From Shewanella sp. KX20019 (GTDB taxonomy: Bacteria > Pseudomonadota > Gammaproteobacteria > Enterobacterales > Shewanellaceae): a stretch of 64,000 bases of DNA. The stretch is from assembly GCF_016757755.1 (NCBI RefSeq), contig NZ_CP068437.1:930001-994000 (forward strand), read 5' to 3'. This document shows, one piece after another, positions 1 to 7,730 of the stretch. The notes beneath the pieces are model-generated. The model saw nothing but the letters and a program-made list of their open reading frames with translations, ran no database searches and was not told where the DNA came from. Every line of letters starts with the position of its first letter. Positions within the stretch are counted from its first letter, which is position 1. Position numbers and translations under genes: made by a program.

Positions 1-1
1 T

Positions 2-241
2 GATGAGGGCAAGCGCATTGATTTTGAACTGCGATTTTATGCTCCATTTGAGTCAACCGATCCTGCTTTTATGAGCACCGCAGCTATGGCTGACAATCAA
101 ACATTGCTGAAGTGGGGCTTCGATGGCCATTTAGATTATCCTATGAACCTGATGTTTTTATTTCTAGATTTCGAAACCATGATTGCAAACGATCTCAATC
201 AAGGGTTAGTGAAATTAAAGCAGCTGTTAGAGGCGGAGTAG
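2..241 (+). CDS. SRPBCC/polyketide-cyclase-like protein, C-terminal part
   Basis: This is the last 79 codons of a gene that begins before the window, ending in TAG. The readable end contains LLKWGFDGHLDYPMN followed by a hydrophobic run and a closing amphipathic helix (NQGLVKLKQLLEAE). That layout is typical of the C-terminus of SRPBCC (START-like) polyketide cyclase/dehydrase proteins, which fold around a hydrophobic ligand pocket. No substrate can be inferred. The next gene is 126 bp downstream on the same strand. The family call rests on pattern resemblance only, and the N-terminal half is not visible. Confidence 0.6.
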   Translation, partial: DEGKRIDFELRFYAPFESTDPAFMSTAAMADNQTLLKWGFDGHLDYPMNLMFLFLDFETMIANDLNQGLVKLKQLLEAE

Positions 242-367
242 TCCTTGTTGGTGGCAAGTTCGATGTTGCAGGATTGGCATAAAACTGAAATTACACCCTA
301 GGCCAAGTTGTTCATTTTAAACTATGTGCGTGATAAACAAGATGCATTACCAAGGTAGGAAGACTCA

Positions 368-1039
368 ATGACAGAAGCTCATCATCTATTAACTGACTTT
401 ATTGAATACCCTGAACATGAAATGCTTGCTCGGGCAGAACGAAATTATGCTGAGGTGAAGCGGCGTCACTCGATTCGAAAGTTTTCTAACAGGGCGGTAC
501 CGCAAGAGATCATTGAAAAATGCATCTTGGCGGCGGGCACTGCGCCCAATGGTGCCAATCATCAACCTTGGCATTTTGTAGCGATAAATAGTCCTGAAAT
601 TAAGGCGCAAATACGCCATGAAGCTGAAGCATTAGAGCAGGCTTTTTATGCCGGACGTGCGGGAGAGGAGTGGCTCGATGCACTTAAACCGTTAGGCACC
701 AATGCTGATAAACCCTATCTAGAACATGCCCCTTGGCTAATCGCCATATTCAGCAAAAAACGCAGCGAAGATGAAGGCGAGCAAAAAACCAATTATTACG
801 TGCATGAATCGGTTGGGATCGCGACTGGATTTTTGATCCAAGCGCTGCACAATGCAGGCTTAGGCACCTTAACTCATACGCCAAAGCCTATGTCATTCTT
901 AAGTAAAGTATGTGGTCGAGATAATTCAAATGAGCGACCGTATATGTTGATCATAGCTGGCTACCCAAGCGAAGATGCGACAGTGCCAGAGCACGCATTA
1001 CAAAAGAAAGCGCTGGCAGAGATCTGCGACTTTCTCTAA
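368..1039 (+). CDS. Nitroreductase-fold flavoprotein, iodotyrosine deiodinase (IYD)-like
   Basis: This 223-residue protein belongs to the FMN-dependent nitroreductase superfamily. Residues 31-70 carry the FMN-binding start RRHSIRKFS and AGTAPNGANHQPWHF, which is closer to the iodotyrosine deiodinase branch than to NfsB-type nitroreductases. Aligned by eye with human IYD, the three residues that clamp the substrate zwitterion in the active-site lid (Glu157, Tyr161, Lys182) correspond to Glu90, Tyr94 and Lys115 here, with identical spacing. IYD-type enzymes reductively remove halogen from halotyrosines. The bacterial physiological substrate is uncertain. The ATG follows an AGGAAGA ribosome site. 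It is not obviously in an operon with its neighbours. Confidence 0.75.
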   Translation: MTEAHHLLTDFIEYPEHEMLARAERNYAEVKRRHSIRKFSNRAVPQEIIEKCILAAGTAPNGANHQPWHFVAINSPEIKAQIRHEAEALEQAFYAGRAGEEWLDALKPLGTNADKPYLEHAPWLIAIFSKKRSEDEGEQKTNYYVHESVGIATGFLIQALHNAGLGTLTHTPKPMSFLSKVCGRDNSNERPYMLIIAGYPSEDATVPEHALQKKALAEICDFL

Positions 1040-1151
1040 TAGCCGCTAAATGATTAACGACTTAAGGGAATTGGTATAACTACTTAGGGGAATGGCTGCA
1101 ACGCCAACTGCTAAGTTATTCCAGCAGATGGCGAGCGACCGAAGGTAGAGC

Positions 1152-2408
1152 CTAGCTCTGCCTCGCACTAAAAAGTATTGTGGTGTAATGCCAAATGAAT
1201 AAGCCAAAAGCAACTATCCAGCAAAGCGCACTAATGTCCCATGCAAGAATAGGTTGTTGCAGCAAGGGTAAAGCAACCCGTGCGAGTGCGCCGATCAGGA
1301 TCAGCATAAACGCTATGTTGATTGAAAAATGAGGCTTAAGCGCTCGACCTGTATGCCCGAGAGATACGCGAGCTATCATGGCTAAGATCATCGCACCAAT
1401 GGTACCAATAGTGATGAGATGCAATGCATCAGCAAAGCGCAACACGTCAATGTGGTAACTTGCACCCAGTGCGATGAGTCCGATGGCTAAGGCAAAATAT
1501 GAACCGTGCAAAGACCAAAGTAGCGGCACTTTCAATGTCGCTGTGCTATTCCAATTCAGTATGCGTAGTAAGTGTAAAACTCCCGCTAAGATCAGTAGTG
1601 GAGCCGCAGTAAAGGGCAGCTCAATAAAGTCGTTAATAAAGAAGACAGCTAGGCCTAATAAAGAGACCCAAGGCAAGCATTTGTCGAGTTTTGGCGTGGG
1701 CTTTACCTTGGCATTTTCAGCGCCACGGCCGGTAAAAAATGGGATCACTCGTCCGCCGACGATGCCGACAAGTAAGCAAAAGAGCAGAATCGCACAACGT
1801 GATAGATGCAGGGCAAGCTCGCTATAACCATAGATATCGGCCAGTAAAAAACCAATGTTAAAAGACATCATCGCGGTCAGTAGCGGAATAAATTGATAGT
1901 TACGGCTGCTTTTAGCCTTAATCACCATCGAAGCAATATAGCCAATTGAGATAAGCCACCAACTTGCTTGTAAAGCCACTGCAGTTAACTGCAGCTTGGG
2001 GTTTGAAGACCAGAGTAACCCCCGTACCAGCAGCCAAATCACAGTGAGCAGCATCAAGGCAAAACCATTAATACTACGGCGATTGGTCCAAGTCTGAGCG
2101 GCTGTCAGTAAAAAACCGACCGCTATCGTGGCAGCGAAACCAAACAGCATTTCATGGATATGCCAGATGACAGGGCTTAATCCTGCAGTCGCAAGACCGA
2201 GAAACTGCCCATGAAGAAACAATATCCACAGCGTGATGCTGACTACCGACGACAGCGCCGCCGCTAAAAACCAGGGTCTAAAAGCCAAGTCCCACAAAGG
2301 CATATCGCTCAGTTGGCTGAATAGGTTTTTAGGCTGCAGCGCAACCTGTTCAACTTCACCACTAGCGGAGAGTACTTGTTTAGTTTTAGGTTCTGTAATT
2401 GATTGCAT
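1152..2408 (-). CDS. nnrS: NnrS family haem/copper membrane protein
   Basis: This 418-residue polytopic protein has about twelve hydrophobic segments, beginning after a roughly 40-residue cytoplasmic N-terminus. Family features include WHIHEMLFGF near residues 80-90, GGRVIPFFTGRG near 218-229 and ARVSLGHTGRALKP near 346-359. NnrS proteins are haem- and copper-containing membrane proteins that relieve nitrosative stress and are usually expressed in response to nitric oxide. The gene is divergent from norR, and a sigma-54 promoter with NorR-type sites lies in the shared spacer, so NO induction is well supported. No other denitrification gene is visible in the window. Confidence 0.9.
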   Translation of the reverse strand: MQSITEPKTKQVLSASGEVEQVALQPKNLFSQLSDMPLWDLAFRPWFLAAALSSVVSITLWILFLHGQFLGLATAGLSPVIWHIHEMLFGFAATIAVGFLLTAAQTWTNRRSINGFALMLLTVIWLLVRGLLWSSNPKLQLTAVALQASWWLISIGYIASMVIKAKSSRNYQFIPLLTAMMSFNIGFLLADIYGYSELALHLSRCAILLFCLLVGIVGGRVIPFFTGRGAENAKVKPTPKLDKCLPWVSLLGLAVFFINDFIELPFTAAPLLILAGVLHLLRILNWNSTATLKVPLLWSLHGSYFALAIGLIALGASYHIDVLRFADALHLITIGTIGAMILAMIARVSLGHTGRALKPHFSINIAFMLILIGALARVALPLLQQPILAWDISALCWIVAFGLFIWHYTTILFSARQS

Positions 2409-2441
2409 GGAGATCTATCTTGATTAAACGTAATTTGACAC

Positions 2442-2458
2442 TGCGATAAATGTGCCAA
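2442..2458 (-). promoter_or_regulatory. Sigma-54 (-24/-12) promoter of nnrS
   Basis: Read on the minus strand the site is TTGGCACATTTATCGCA. It has the -24 TGGCAC block intact and GG separated from GC by exactly 10 bases, as sigma-54 requires. One base deviates in the -12 block (TCGC for TTGC). Transcription would start about 23 bases before the nnrS ATG. NorR is a sigma-54 activator encoded divergently next door, which strongly supports the call. Confidence 0.8.
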
Positions 2459-2511
2459 TGTTCAAAGTCGTGATGGTTACTCAATTTCAGACTGTTCTGT
2501 ACACCACTGTA

Positions 2512-2547
2512 GTCATTTAGACCTCGTTAATTTGTAGTCTTTATGAC
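2512..2547. promoter_or_regulatory. Two NorR-type enhancer sites
   Basis: GTCATTTAGAC (2512-2522) and GTCTTTATGAC (2537-2547) both fit the GT-N7-AC core with AT-rich centre known for Escherichia coli NorR. Each is preceded by GTA, so they look like two copies of one element. They lie about 60-100 bp upstream of the nnrS sigma-54 promoter, a normal distance for an enhancer. A weaker third match, GTTCTGTACAC, lies at 2494-2504. Confidence 0.65.
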
Positions 2548-2637
2548 TCTTAAGGGTCGTTTGGAGTCGTATTTTGAGTACTGTTTGGAGCCGTGGTATG
2601 GTGGCTGCAGTGATAATTGATTGAGTTTACAATTCTT

Positions 2638-4230
2638 GTGAGTGAAATATCCTCAGCCGCCTTAGTCCAACTAGCCTTAGATCTTACCAATAGTCTGACA
2701 ACTAAAGACAGGTTTGATCGCTTGCTCAATACCGTGCGTAACGCCGTCGCTTGTGATGCTGTGGTGTTATTGCATATGCAAGGTAACTACTTAAAACCGC
2801 TGGCACTGCAAGGCTTGACGAAAGAGACATTAGGTCGCCGGTTTGAGATGGCCTCCCACCCAAGATTTGAGCAGATCTGTGCGTCGAAAACACCGGTGAG
2901 GTTTGCAGCTGATAGTGAATTAGCTGATCCTTATGATGGTTTACTGCTGTCCCACAGTGGCGATCTGCCAGTACACGCTTGCATGGGGCTACCATTGCTT
3001 TGTGACGACAAGCTGATTGGTGTTTTGACCTTAGACAGCATGCTTCCCAATGTCTTTGATGAGATCCCCAAGCAAACGTTAGACATTATTGCGGCGATGT
3101 CCGCAGCGACCTTAAACACCGCTATTTTGCTGCAACAACTTGAACAGCATTCAAAACATAATCAACAGGTAGTAGCGGAGCTAACCCATGAAGCTTTAGT
3201 CAAAGATGGCGGTGAGCTGATAGGCAATAGTGAGGTCATGCTTAAATTAAAACGTGAAATAGAGATGGTAGCAGCCTCTAACTTTTCCATTTTAATCGAA
3301 GGGGAAACAGGCGTTGGCAAGGAGCTAGTGGCTAGGACGCTGCATAGGCAATCGAGCCGCAGTGAAGGCCCTTTAGTCTATGTGAACTGTGCAGCACTGC
3401 CTGAAAGCCTGATTGAAAGCGAGCTATTTGGTCATGTTAAAGGGGCATTTACTGGCGCCGATCGAAACCGCATTGGTAAATTTAGCCTCGCTAGCGGCGG
3501 CACAATATTTCTCGACGAGATTGGCGAGTTACCACTGGCGGTACAAAGTAAGTTGTTGCGAGCTTTGCAGAATCAAGAGATCCAAGTGGTGGGTAAAGAT
3601 GAGGTTGACTATGTAGACGTGCGTATTCTTGCAGCAACTAATAGACAGCTTAAAGTGGAAGTTGAACAGGGGCGTTTTCGTGCCGACCTTTATCATCGTC
3701 TGAGTGTATATCCCATCATTGTGCCGCCATTAAGGCAGCGTGATGAGGATATTAGTTTACTTAGCGGTTACTTTATCGAGCTAACGCGGCGCAAACTGGG
3801 CATGAGTCAACTGACCTTAGAGCCAAGTGCGATGAAAATGCTCAATCAGTATGATTGGCCGGGTAATGTTCGCGAACTGGAACATGTTATTAGCCGCGCA
3901 GCCCTTAGAGCGAGAAGCGAAAGTACCGCTGCTATTGTACGCATTGGCATTACCCATCTTGCGCTACTTTTGCCCAATGCCAGCCTAAGCGAAACCACAG
4001 CTAATCAATTGCAGGATCCATTACAGCAGAAGCTGCCAGCCGAAGATGGTGGCAACCTTAAACAGCAAATCGATGACTTTCAACGGCAGTTGATTTTACA
4101 GACGCTAACCCTGCAACAGGGTAATTGGTCGGCAACCGCCAAGCAGTTGCAGATGGATCGAGCCAATCTAAATCGTCTTGCCAAGCGCTTGGGAATTAGA
4201 GTGAGCAAGAGTATTGTCGTCGGAATTTAA
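2638..4230 (+). CDS. norR: NorR, nitric-oxide-sensing sigma-54 activator
   Basis: The product is 530 residues if translation starts at the GTG chosen here. A TTG seven codons upstream is the alternative; the GTG gives an N-terminus like E. coli NorR. Domains in order are a GAF domain (about 1-165), a sigma-54 AAA+ domain (about 190-430) with Walker A GETGVGKE (222-229), the sigma-54 contact loop GAFTGA (269-274) and Walker B near 290, and a C-terminal Fis-type helix-turn-helix. Residues equivalent to the proposed non-haem iron ligands of E. coli NorR are present (Arg77, Asp97, Asp100, His113, Asp133). NO binding to the GAF iron relieves repression of ATPase activity. The likely target is nnrS. 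Confidence 0.93.
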   Translation: MSEISSAALVQLALDLTNSLTTKDRFDRLLNTVRNAVACDAVVLLHMQGNYLKPLALQGLTKETLGRRFEMASHPRFEQICASKTPVRFAADSELADPYDGLLLSHSGDLPVHACMGLPLLCDDKLIGVLTLDSMLPNVFDEIPKQTLDIIAAMSAATLNTAILLQQLEQHSKHNQQVVAELTHEALVKDGGELIGNSEVMLKLKREIEMVAASNFSILIEGETGVGKELVARTLHRQSSRSEGPLVYVNCAALPESLIESELFGHVKGAFTGADRNRIGKFSLASGGTIFLDEIGELPLAVQSKLLRALQNQEIQVVGKDEVDYVDVRILAATNRQLKVEVEQGRFRADLYHRLSVYPIIVPPLRQRDEDISLLSGYFIELTRRKLGMSQLTLEPSAMKMLNQYDWPGNVRELEHVISRAALRARSESTAAIVRIGITHLALLLPNASLSETTANQLQDPLQQKLPAEDGGNLKQQIDDFQRQLILQTLTLQQGNWSATAKQLQMDRANLNRLAKRLGIRVSKSIVVGI

Positions 4231-4236
4231 AGTCGG

Positions 4237-4691
4237 CATTTGAAAGAAAGCAGGGAGCACAATGGAAAAACATCATATTCTCGATAATATACCGAGTGAT
4301 TTAACCTTAGAGCAGTTTCAGCCATTGGTGAAAACTGATGCAGTGTTGATTGAGATAATTGTCTTGGCAGCGTATGTGGCTCCTGAAGGAGCAAATGTAA
4401 AGAAAGCTGAGGGCACAATGGAAAAACATCATATTCTCGATAATCTACCGAACGATTTAACGCTGGAACAAATTTAGCCGTTGGTAAAAACAGATGCTGT
4501 CTTAATTGAGATAATTGTCTTGGCAGCGTATGTGGCTCCAGAAGGAGCAAATGTAAAGAAAGCTGGGAGCACAATGGAAAAACATCATATTCTCGATAAT
4601 CTACCGAACGATTTAACGCTGGAACAGTTTGAGCCGTTGGTGAAAACTGACAGCGTTTTAATCGAACGCATTGTCTCGGCAGCGCATGTAA
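4237..4691 (+). repeat. Tandem triplication of a 156-bp unit (cupin 5' end with its ribosome site)
   Basis: Three ATG-led copies begin at 4262, 4418 and 4574, exactly 156 bp (52 codons) apart. Each is preceded by a near-identical leader of the form AAAGAAAGCnGGGAGCACA. The unit therefore carries a ribosome-binding site plus the first 52 codons of the cupin gene. Copies differ by scattered substitutions. All copies are in one reading frame, but copy 2 has a TAG stop at 4475-4477. Only copy 3 continues into the full gene. Confidence 0.9.
4262..4477 (+). pseudogene. Duplicated N-terminal fragments of the downstream cupin gene
   Basis: The frame opens at the first repeat copy, reads through the junction into copy 2 and stops at TAG, giving 71 residues. 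It contains the N-terminal cupin segment (MEKHHILDN...) once completely and once in part, but none of the cupin barrel strands. A second short frame restarts inside copy 2 and joins copy 3. These are best seen as by-products of tandem duplication. Because each copy keeps its ribosome site, short peptides or a longer fusion could still be made. No function is assigned. Confidence 0.7.
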
Positions 4692-4891
4692 CGCCTGAAG
4701 GGGAATGGTATGATCAAGTCCGCAATGAGTGGGTGATGGTTATGCAAGGAGCGGCAAGGCTTGAGTTCGAGGGGGGCAAAGTTGTGAGTTTAAACCAGGG
4801 TGAACATATCAATATTGGCGCACATGTAAAACATCGAGTGGCCTGGACAAGTGAGCAAACCGAAACCATCTGGTTAGCGGTACATTACTAA
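4574..4891 (+). CDS. Small cupin-domain protein
   Basis: This 105-residue single-domain cupin starts at the third repeat copy (ATG after a GGGAGCACA ribosome site). The barrel is visible from about residue 40: TPEGEWYDQVRNEWVMVMQG, LEFEGGKVVSLNQGEHINIGAHVKHRVAWT, then IWLAVHY. The protein matches small phosphoribosylaminoimidazole-carboxylase-like or general cupin_2 proteins of unknown function in gammaproteobacteria. Residues His86 and Glu in NEW are possible metal ligands, but the set is incomplete compared with classic metal cupins. The gene is 55 bp upstream of a zinc-ribbon gene, possibly co-transcribed. Confidence 0.8.
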   Translation: MEKHHILDNLPNDLTLEQFEPLVKTDSVLIERIVSAAHVTPEGEWYDQVRNEWVMVMQGAARLEFEGGKVVSLNQGEHINIGAHVKHRVAWTSEQTETIWLAVHY

Positions 4892-4946
4892 TCATCATTA
4901 GTCATCGCCCAGCATAAACCGTTAATCAACAAGGAAGAGAGCAGCT

Positions 4947-5153
4947 ATGCAACATGATAAGTGGACGTGTTTGAAGTGTAATAATAAACAGTTTGATACG
5001 GGCGAGATCCGTGTCTCGGGTGGGTTTTGGTCGCGTATTTTCGATATGCAGAATAAAAAATACTATGCGGTTACCTGCTCAAATTGCAGTTATACCGAGT
5101 TTTATAAGGGTAAATCTTCAGCGCTGGGCAACGCGTTCGATCTGTTTACTTAA
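4947..5153 (+). CDS. Small zinc-ribbon protein
   Basis: This 68-residue protein has two CxxC knuckles, WTCLKCNN at about 7-12 and VTCSNCSY at about 41-46, forming a four-cysteine zinc ribbon. It resembles the COG3478 group of predicted nucleic-acid-binding zinc-ribbon proteins, whose role is unknown. The start is an ATG after AAGGAAGAGAG. It follows the cupin gene closely and precedes rlhA, which has its own promoter. Confidence 0.8.
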   Translation: MQHDKWTCLKCNNKQFDTGEIRVSGGFWSRIFDMQNKKYYAVTCSNCSYTEFYKGKSSALGNAFDLFT

Positions 5154-5289
5154 TAAAACGCTCTAGCTAGCGTTTGATAACAACCATCGTATCAATTGTT
5201 TAAGTATCACAGTTGATTAGTCAATGATGGCAGTGAGCAAAAGCTATATACCGATTATATTAGCTAACGCCAAATCGCTGCTTTTTTGC

Positions 5290-5295
5290 TATAAT
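5290..5295 (+). promoter_or_regulatory. -10 box (TATAAT) upstream of rlhA
   Basis: A perfect TATAAT preceded by TTGC lies 45 bases before the chosen rlhA ATG. No convincing -35 hexamer is seen at 16-18 bp upstream, so this would be an extended or weak -35 promoter. The surrounding spacer is AT-rich and otherwise empty. Confidence 0.45.
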
Positions 5296-5339
5296 CTTCG
5301 CCCAAAATAATACAGTTCCCATTTTTGAGTGATTTATTT

Positions 5340-7277
5340 ATGAGCAATGTTGGTATCTTCAGCCCTAATGACAAGCCTGATAGCGCACCTCTGCCACCAC
5401 TTGAGCGGAAATCTAACCGACTTGAGTTGTTAGCGCCCGCTAAAAACGCTGACTTTGGTATTGAAGCTATCCGTCATGGCGCCGATGCGGTTTATATCGG
5501 TGGCCCCGCTTTTGGTGCCCGTGCTACTGCAGGCAATAGCGTTGAAGACATTGCTAGATTGTGTACCTTTGCTCATCAATATCATGCGCAAGTGTTTGTT
5601 GCTATTAACACTATCTTGATGAATGAAGATGAACTCGATGCGGCGCAAAAGCTCATCTGGCAGGTGTATGAAGCCGGAGCAGATGCACTAATTGTGCAAG
5701 ACATGGGTATTCTTCAGCTCGATCTACCGCCAATTGCGCTGCACGCTAGTACACAGATGGATAACCGCAATCCAGAAAAAGTCGCTTTTTTAGAGCAAGT
5801 CGGCTTCTCACAAGTGGTACTGGCTCGAGAGCTTGGTTTAAGCCAAATTCGAGATGTAGCAGCTAAAACCAATATGCAAATCGAGTTCTTTATTCATGGA
5901 GCGTTATGCGTCGCTTATAGCGGTTTGTGTAACTTAAGCCACTCTTTCAGTAATCGCAGCGCTAACCGCGGTGAATGCTCACAATTATGTCGCCTTCCGG
6001 GTGATTTAAAGACCCGCCAAGGGGAAGTGCTTGCGCAAAATGAACACCTTTTATCATTAAAAGATAATAACCAAACCGATAACCTTGAAGCCCTTATCGA
6101 TGCTGGCGTACGTTCATTTAAAATTGAAGGGCGCCTTAAAGATCTGAGCTACGTAAAAAACGTGACGGCGCATTATCGTCAAGCGCTGGACAAGATCATT
6201 GCAGCCCGCCCAGAGTTCAGTGCCTCTTCCCATGGTCGCTGCGAACATAGCTTTACCCCAGATCCTGAAAAAACCTTTAACCGCGGTAAAACAGACTACT
6301 TTGTCCATGAACGCAGCCAGGGGATGAATGACTTTCGTTCACCCAAATATATTGGCGAAGAGATCGGCATCGTTAAACGCATTGGTAGTGACTTTATCGA
6401 GGTCAGCTCTGAGCACAGTTTTAATAATGGCGATGGTTTATGTTTTTTCCCGAGCAATTTTGCCGAAGCTAAGCAGTCAGATGACAAACTGAAAGGCTTG
6501 CGGGTTAATCGCGCCGATGGCCTTAAGTTGTTTGTATTACGGATGCCAAAAGAGCTCAAAGTCGGTATGACTATTTATCGTAATCATAACCAAGCATTTG
6601 AAGCGGTATTAGCTAAAGAGTCGGCTAAGCGGATTATTGGCGTTGATGTAGTGTTAGCTGATACTCCTGATGGTGTGTCACTGACAATGACCGATATTTA
6701 CGGTCACAGTGCGGTGCAAACGTTAGTGTTCGAAAAAACGCCCGCAACTGATGTTGAAAAGGCAATGCTGGGGCTACGCAAGCAGTTAGGGAAACTCGGC
6801 AGTACCGATTTTAAAGTACGTGCGATGAGTATTGACACGGCGCAAGCTTGGTTTATCCCAACGTCAGTACTGAACGGCTTACGCCGTGATACTGTCGCGG
6901 CATTAGAGCTCGCTCGCGTTAATGGTTATCAACGCCCTAAAGCGTGGAAGTACAATCAAGACGCTGTGTATCCAGTGAAGCATTTAAGCTATTTAGGTAA
7001 TGTCGCTAACGACAAAGCCAAGACGTTTTATCAGCGTCACGGGGTGATTGAGATTCAAGATACCTACGAGAAAAATGGCGTTACTGAAGATGTACCATTA
7101 ATGGTGACTAAGCACTGCCTGCGCTTTAATTTCAACTTATGCCCGAAAGAGGTTCCTGGCATTAAAGCTGATCCTATGGTATTAGAGATAGGCAAAGATG
7201 TATTGAAGCTGGTTTTCGATTGCCCTAAATGCGAAATGCTAGTGGTTGCCGAAAACAGACAGGTACGCTCTGAGTAA
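5340..7277 (+). CDS. rlhA: RlhA-like U32 family protein (23S rRNA C2501 hydroxylation)
   Basis: This 645-residue protein belongs to the peptidase U32 family. The N-terminal part (about 25-300) has RLELLAPAKN, HGADAVYIGG, LHASTQMDNRN and IEFFIHGALCVAYSG, plus a cysteine group in SGLCNLSHSFSNRSANRGEC..C. The C-terminal part ends with CLRFNFNLCPKE and a further CPKC. Length and sequence match E. coli YdcP/RlhA (about 650 residues) rather than the shorter TrhP/YegQ, which makes 5-hydroxyuridine in tRNA. RlhA is needed for 5-hydroxycytidine at position 2501 of 23S rRNA, with prephenate as the likely oxygen-pathway input. ATG 5340 is preferred over an upstream TTG at 5325. Confidence 0.88.
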   Translation: MSNVGIFSPNDKPDSAPLPPLERKSNRLELLAPAKNADFGIEAIRHGADAVYIGGPAFGARATAGNSVEDIARLCTFAHQYHAQVFVAINTILMNEDELDAAQKLIWQVYEAGADALIVQDMGILQLDLPPIALHASTQMDNRNPEKVAFLEQVGFSQVVLARELGLSQIRDVAAKTNMQIEFFIHGALCVAYSGLCNLSHSFSNRSANRGECSQLCRLPGDLKTRQGEVLAQNEHLLSLKDNNQTDNLEALIDAGVRSFKIEGRLKDLSYVKNVTAHYRQALDKIIAARPEFSASSHGRCEHSFTPDPEKTFNRGKTDYFVHERSQGMNDFRSPKYIGEEIGIVKRIGSDFIEVSSEHSFNNGDGLCFFPSNFAEAKQSDDKLKGLRVNRADGLKLFVLRMPKELKVGMTIYRNHNQAFEAVLAKESAKRIIGVDVVLADTPDGVSLTMTDIYGHSAVQTLVFEKTPATDVEKAMLGLRKQLGKLGSTDFKVRAMSIDTAQAWFIPTSVLNGLRRDTVAALELARVNGYQRPKAWKYNQDAVYPVKHLSYLGNVANDKAKTFYQRHGVIEIQDTYEKNGVTEDVPLMVTKHCLRFNFNLCPKEVPGIKADPMVLEIGKDVLKLVFDCPKCEMLVVAENRQVRSE

Positions 7278-7338
7278 TGGTTAGCTATTTTTGACCCAAA
7301 ATGGTTTGGGTCTTTACTCGCAATTGTTTCTCCAAATC

Positions 7339-7396
7339 AAAATCTAAATCTAAATCTAAATCTAAACCTAAACCTAAACCTAAACCTAAACCTAAG
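7339..7396. repeat. Hexanucleotide microsatellite (CTAAAT then CTAAAC)
   Basis: About four CTAAAT units run into about five CTAAAC units just after rlhA and immediately before repeat B1. It is telomere-like by chance only. Short-period repeats of other sequence occupy the corresponding edge of B3, so they may be generated at that boundary. Confidence 0.9.
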
Positions 7397-7400
7397 TCAA

Positions 7401-7540
7401 AGTCGTGGCGCTTCGCCACCCCCAAGCCAAGGGGAAAAGCGCTTGCGCCCGCTCTTTACTTCATAAGAGTCAATCCCTCAGCGCGCCGGCGAAATTTAAA
7501 CAGCTAAATTTCCAACTGGGGAGATTGGGCTATCTGTTAG
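7401..7540 (+). repeat. Dispersed repeat family B, copy 1
   Basis: This block of about 140 bp starts GTCGTGGCGCTTCGCCAC and continues through CAAGGGGAAAAGCGCTTGCG, CTCAGCGCGCCGGCGAAATTT and GGGGAGATTG. The same ordered motifs recur at 32119-32315, 33421-33576 and, inverted, at 36588-36732. It lies between rlhA and the RAYT gene. The 7278-7730 spacer otherwise holds the microsatellite and repeat C1. An open frame inside it (7301-7507) is not considered a gene. Confidence 0.85.
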
Positions 7541-7582
7541 TTTGAATTTATAGTTGAACTTTCGTGTTTTCTGCCACTGGCC

Positions 7583-7665
7583 ACTGGAACCACTGTTGCC
7601 TGAAGGTAACGCGTTTAAGTCCAAAAACTGTTTAGTTTCTTGCCCAAGATCAACCAAAGACACCC
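7583..7665 (+). repeat. Dispersed repeat family C, partial copy 1
   Basis: The segment ACTGGAACCACTGTTGCCTG followed by AAGGTAACGCGTTTAAGTCC and AAAAACTG matches the tail of repeat C2 (10270-10325: GAAACCACCTTTGCCTGAACG, TAACGCATTTCTGTCCAAAA). Only the distal module is present here, just upstream of the RAYT gene. Confidence 0.6.
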
Positions 7666-7730
7666 ATCATTAATTGCATGTTTTTGTGCCTCTTACTAAG
7701 CTTTAGGTATTGCTTAAGTTGGAGATTGTT

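Noticed and set aside
4237..4691. CRISPR-like array (three regularly spaced repeats)
   Set aside because: The whole 156-bp unit is repeated without unique spacers and it is coding sequence of the cupin gene.
7339..7396. Telomere-like CCTAAA repeat
   Set aside because: Surrounding core genes show an ordinary chromosome interior; it is a microsatellite, not a chromosome end.
7301..7507. 68-codon frame containing Lys-Ser/Lys-Pro repeats
   Set aside because: It is produced by the CTAAAT/CTAAAC microsatellite and repeat B1, with no ribosome site or family resemblance.
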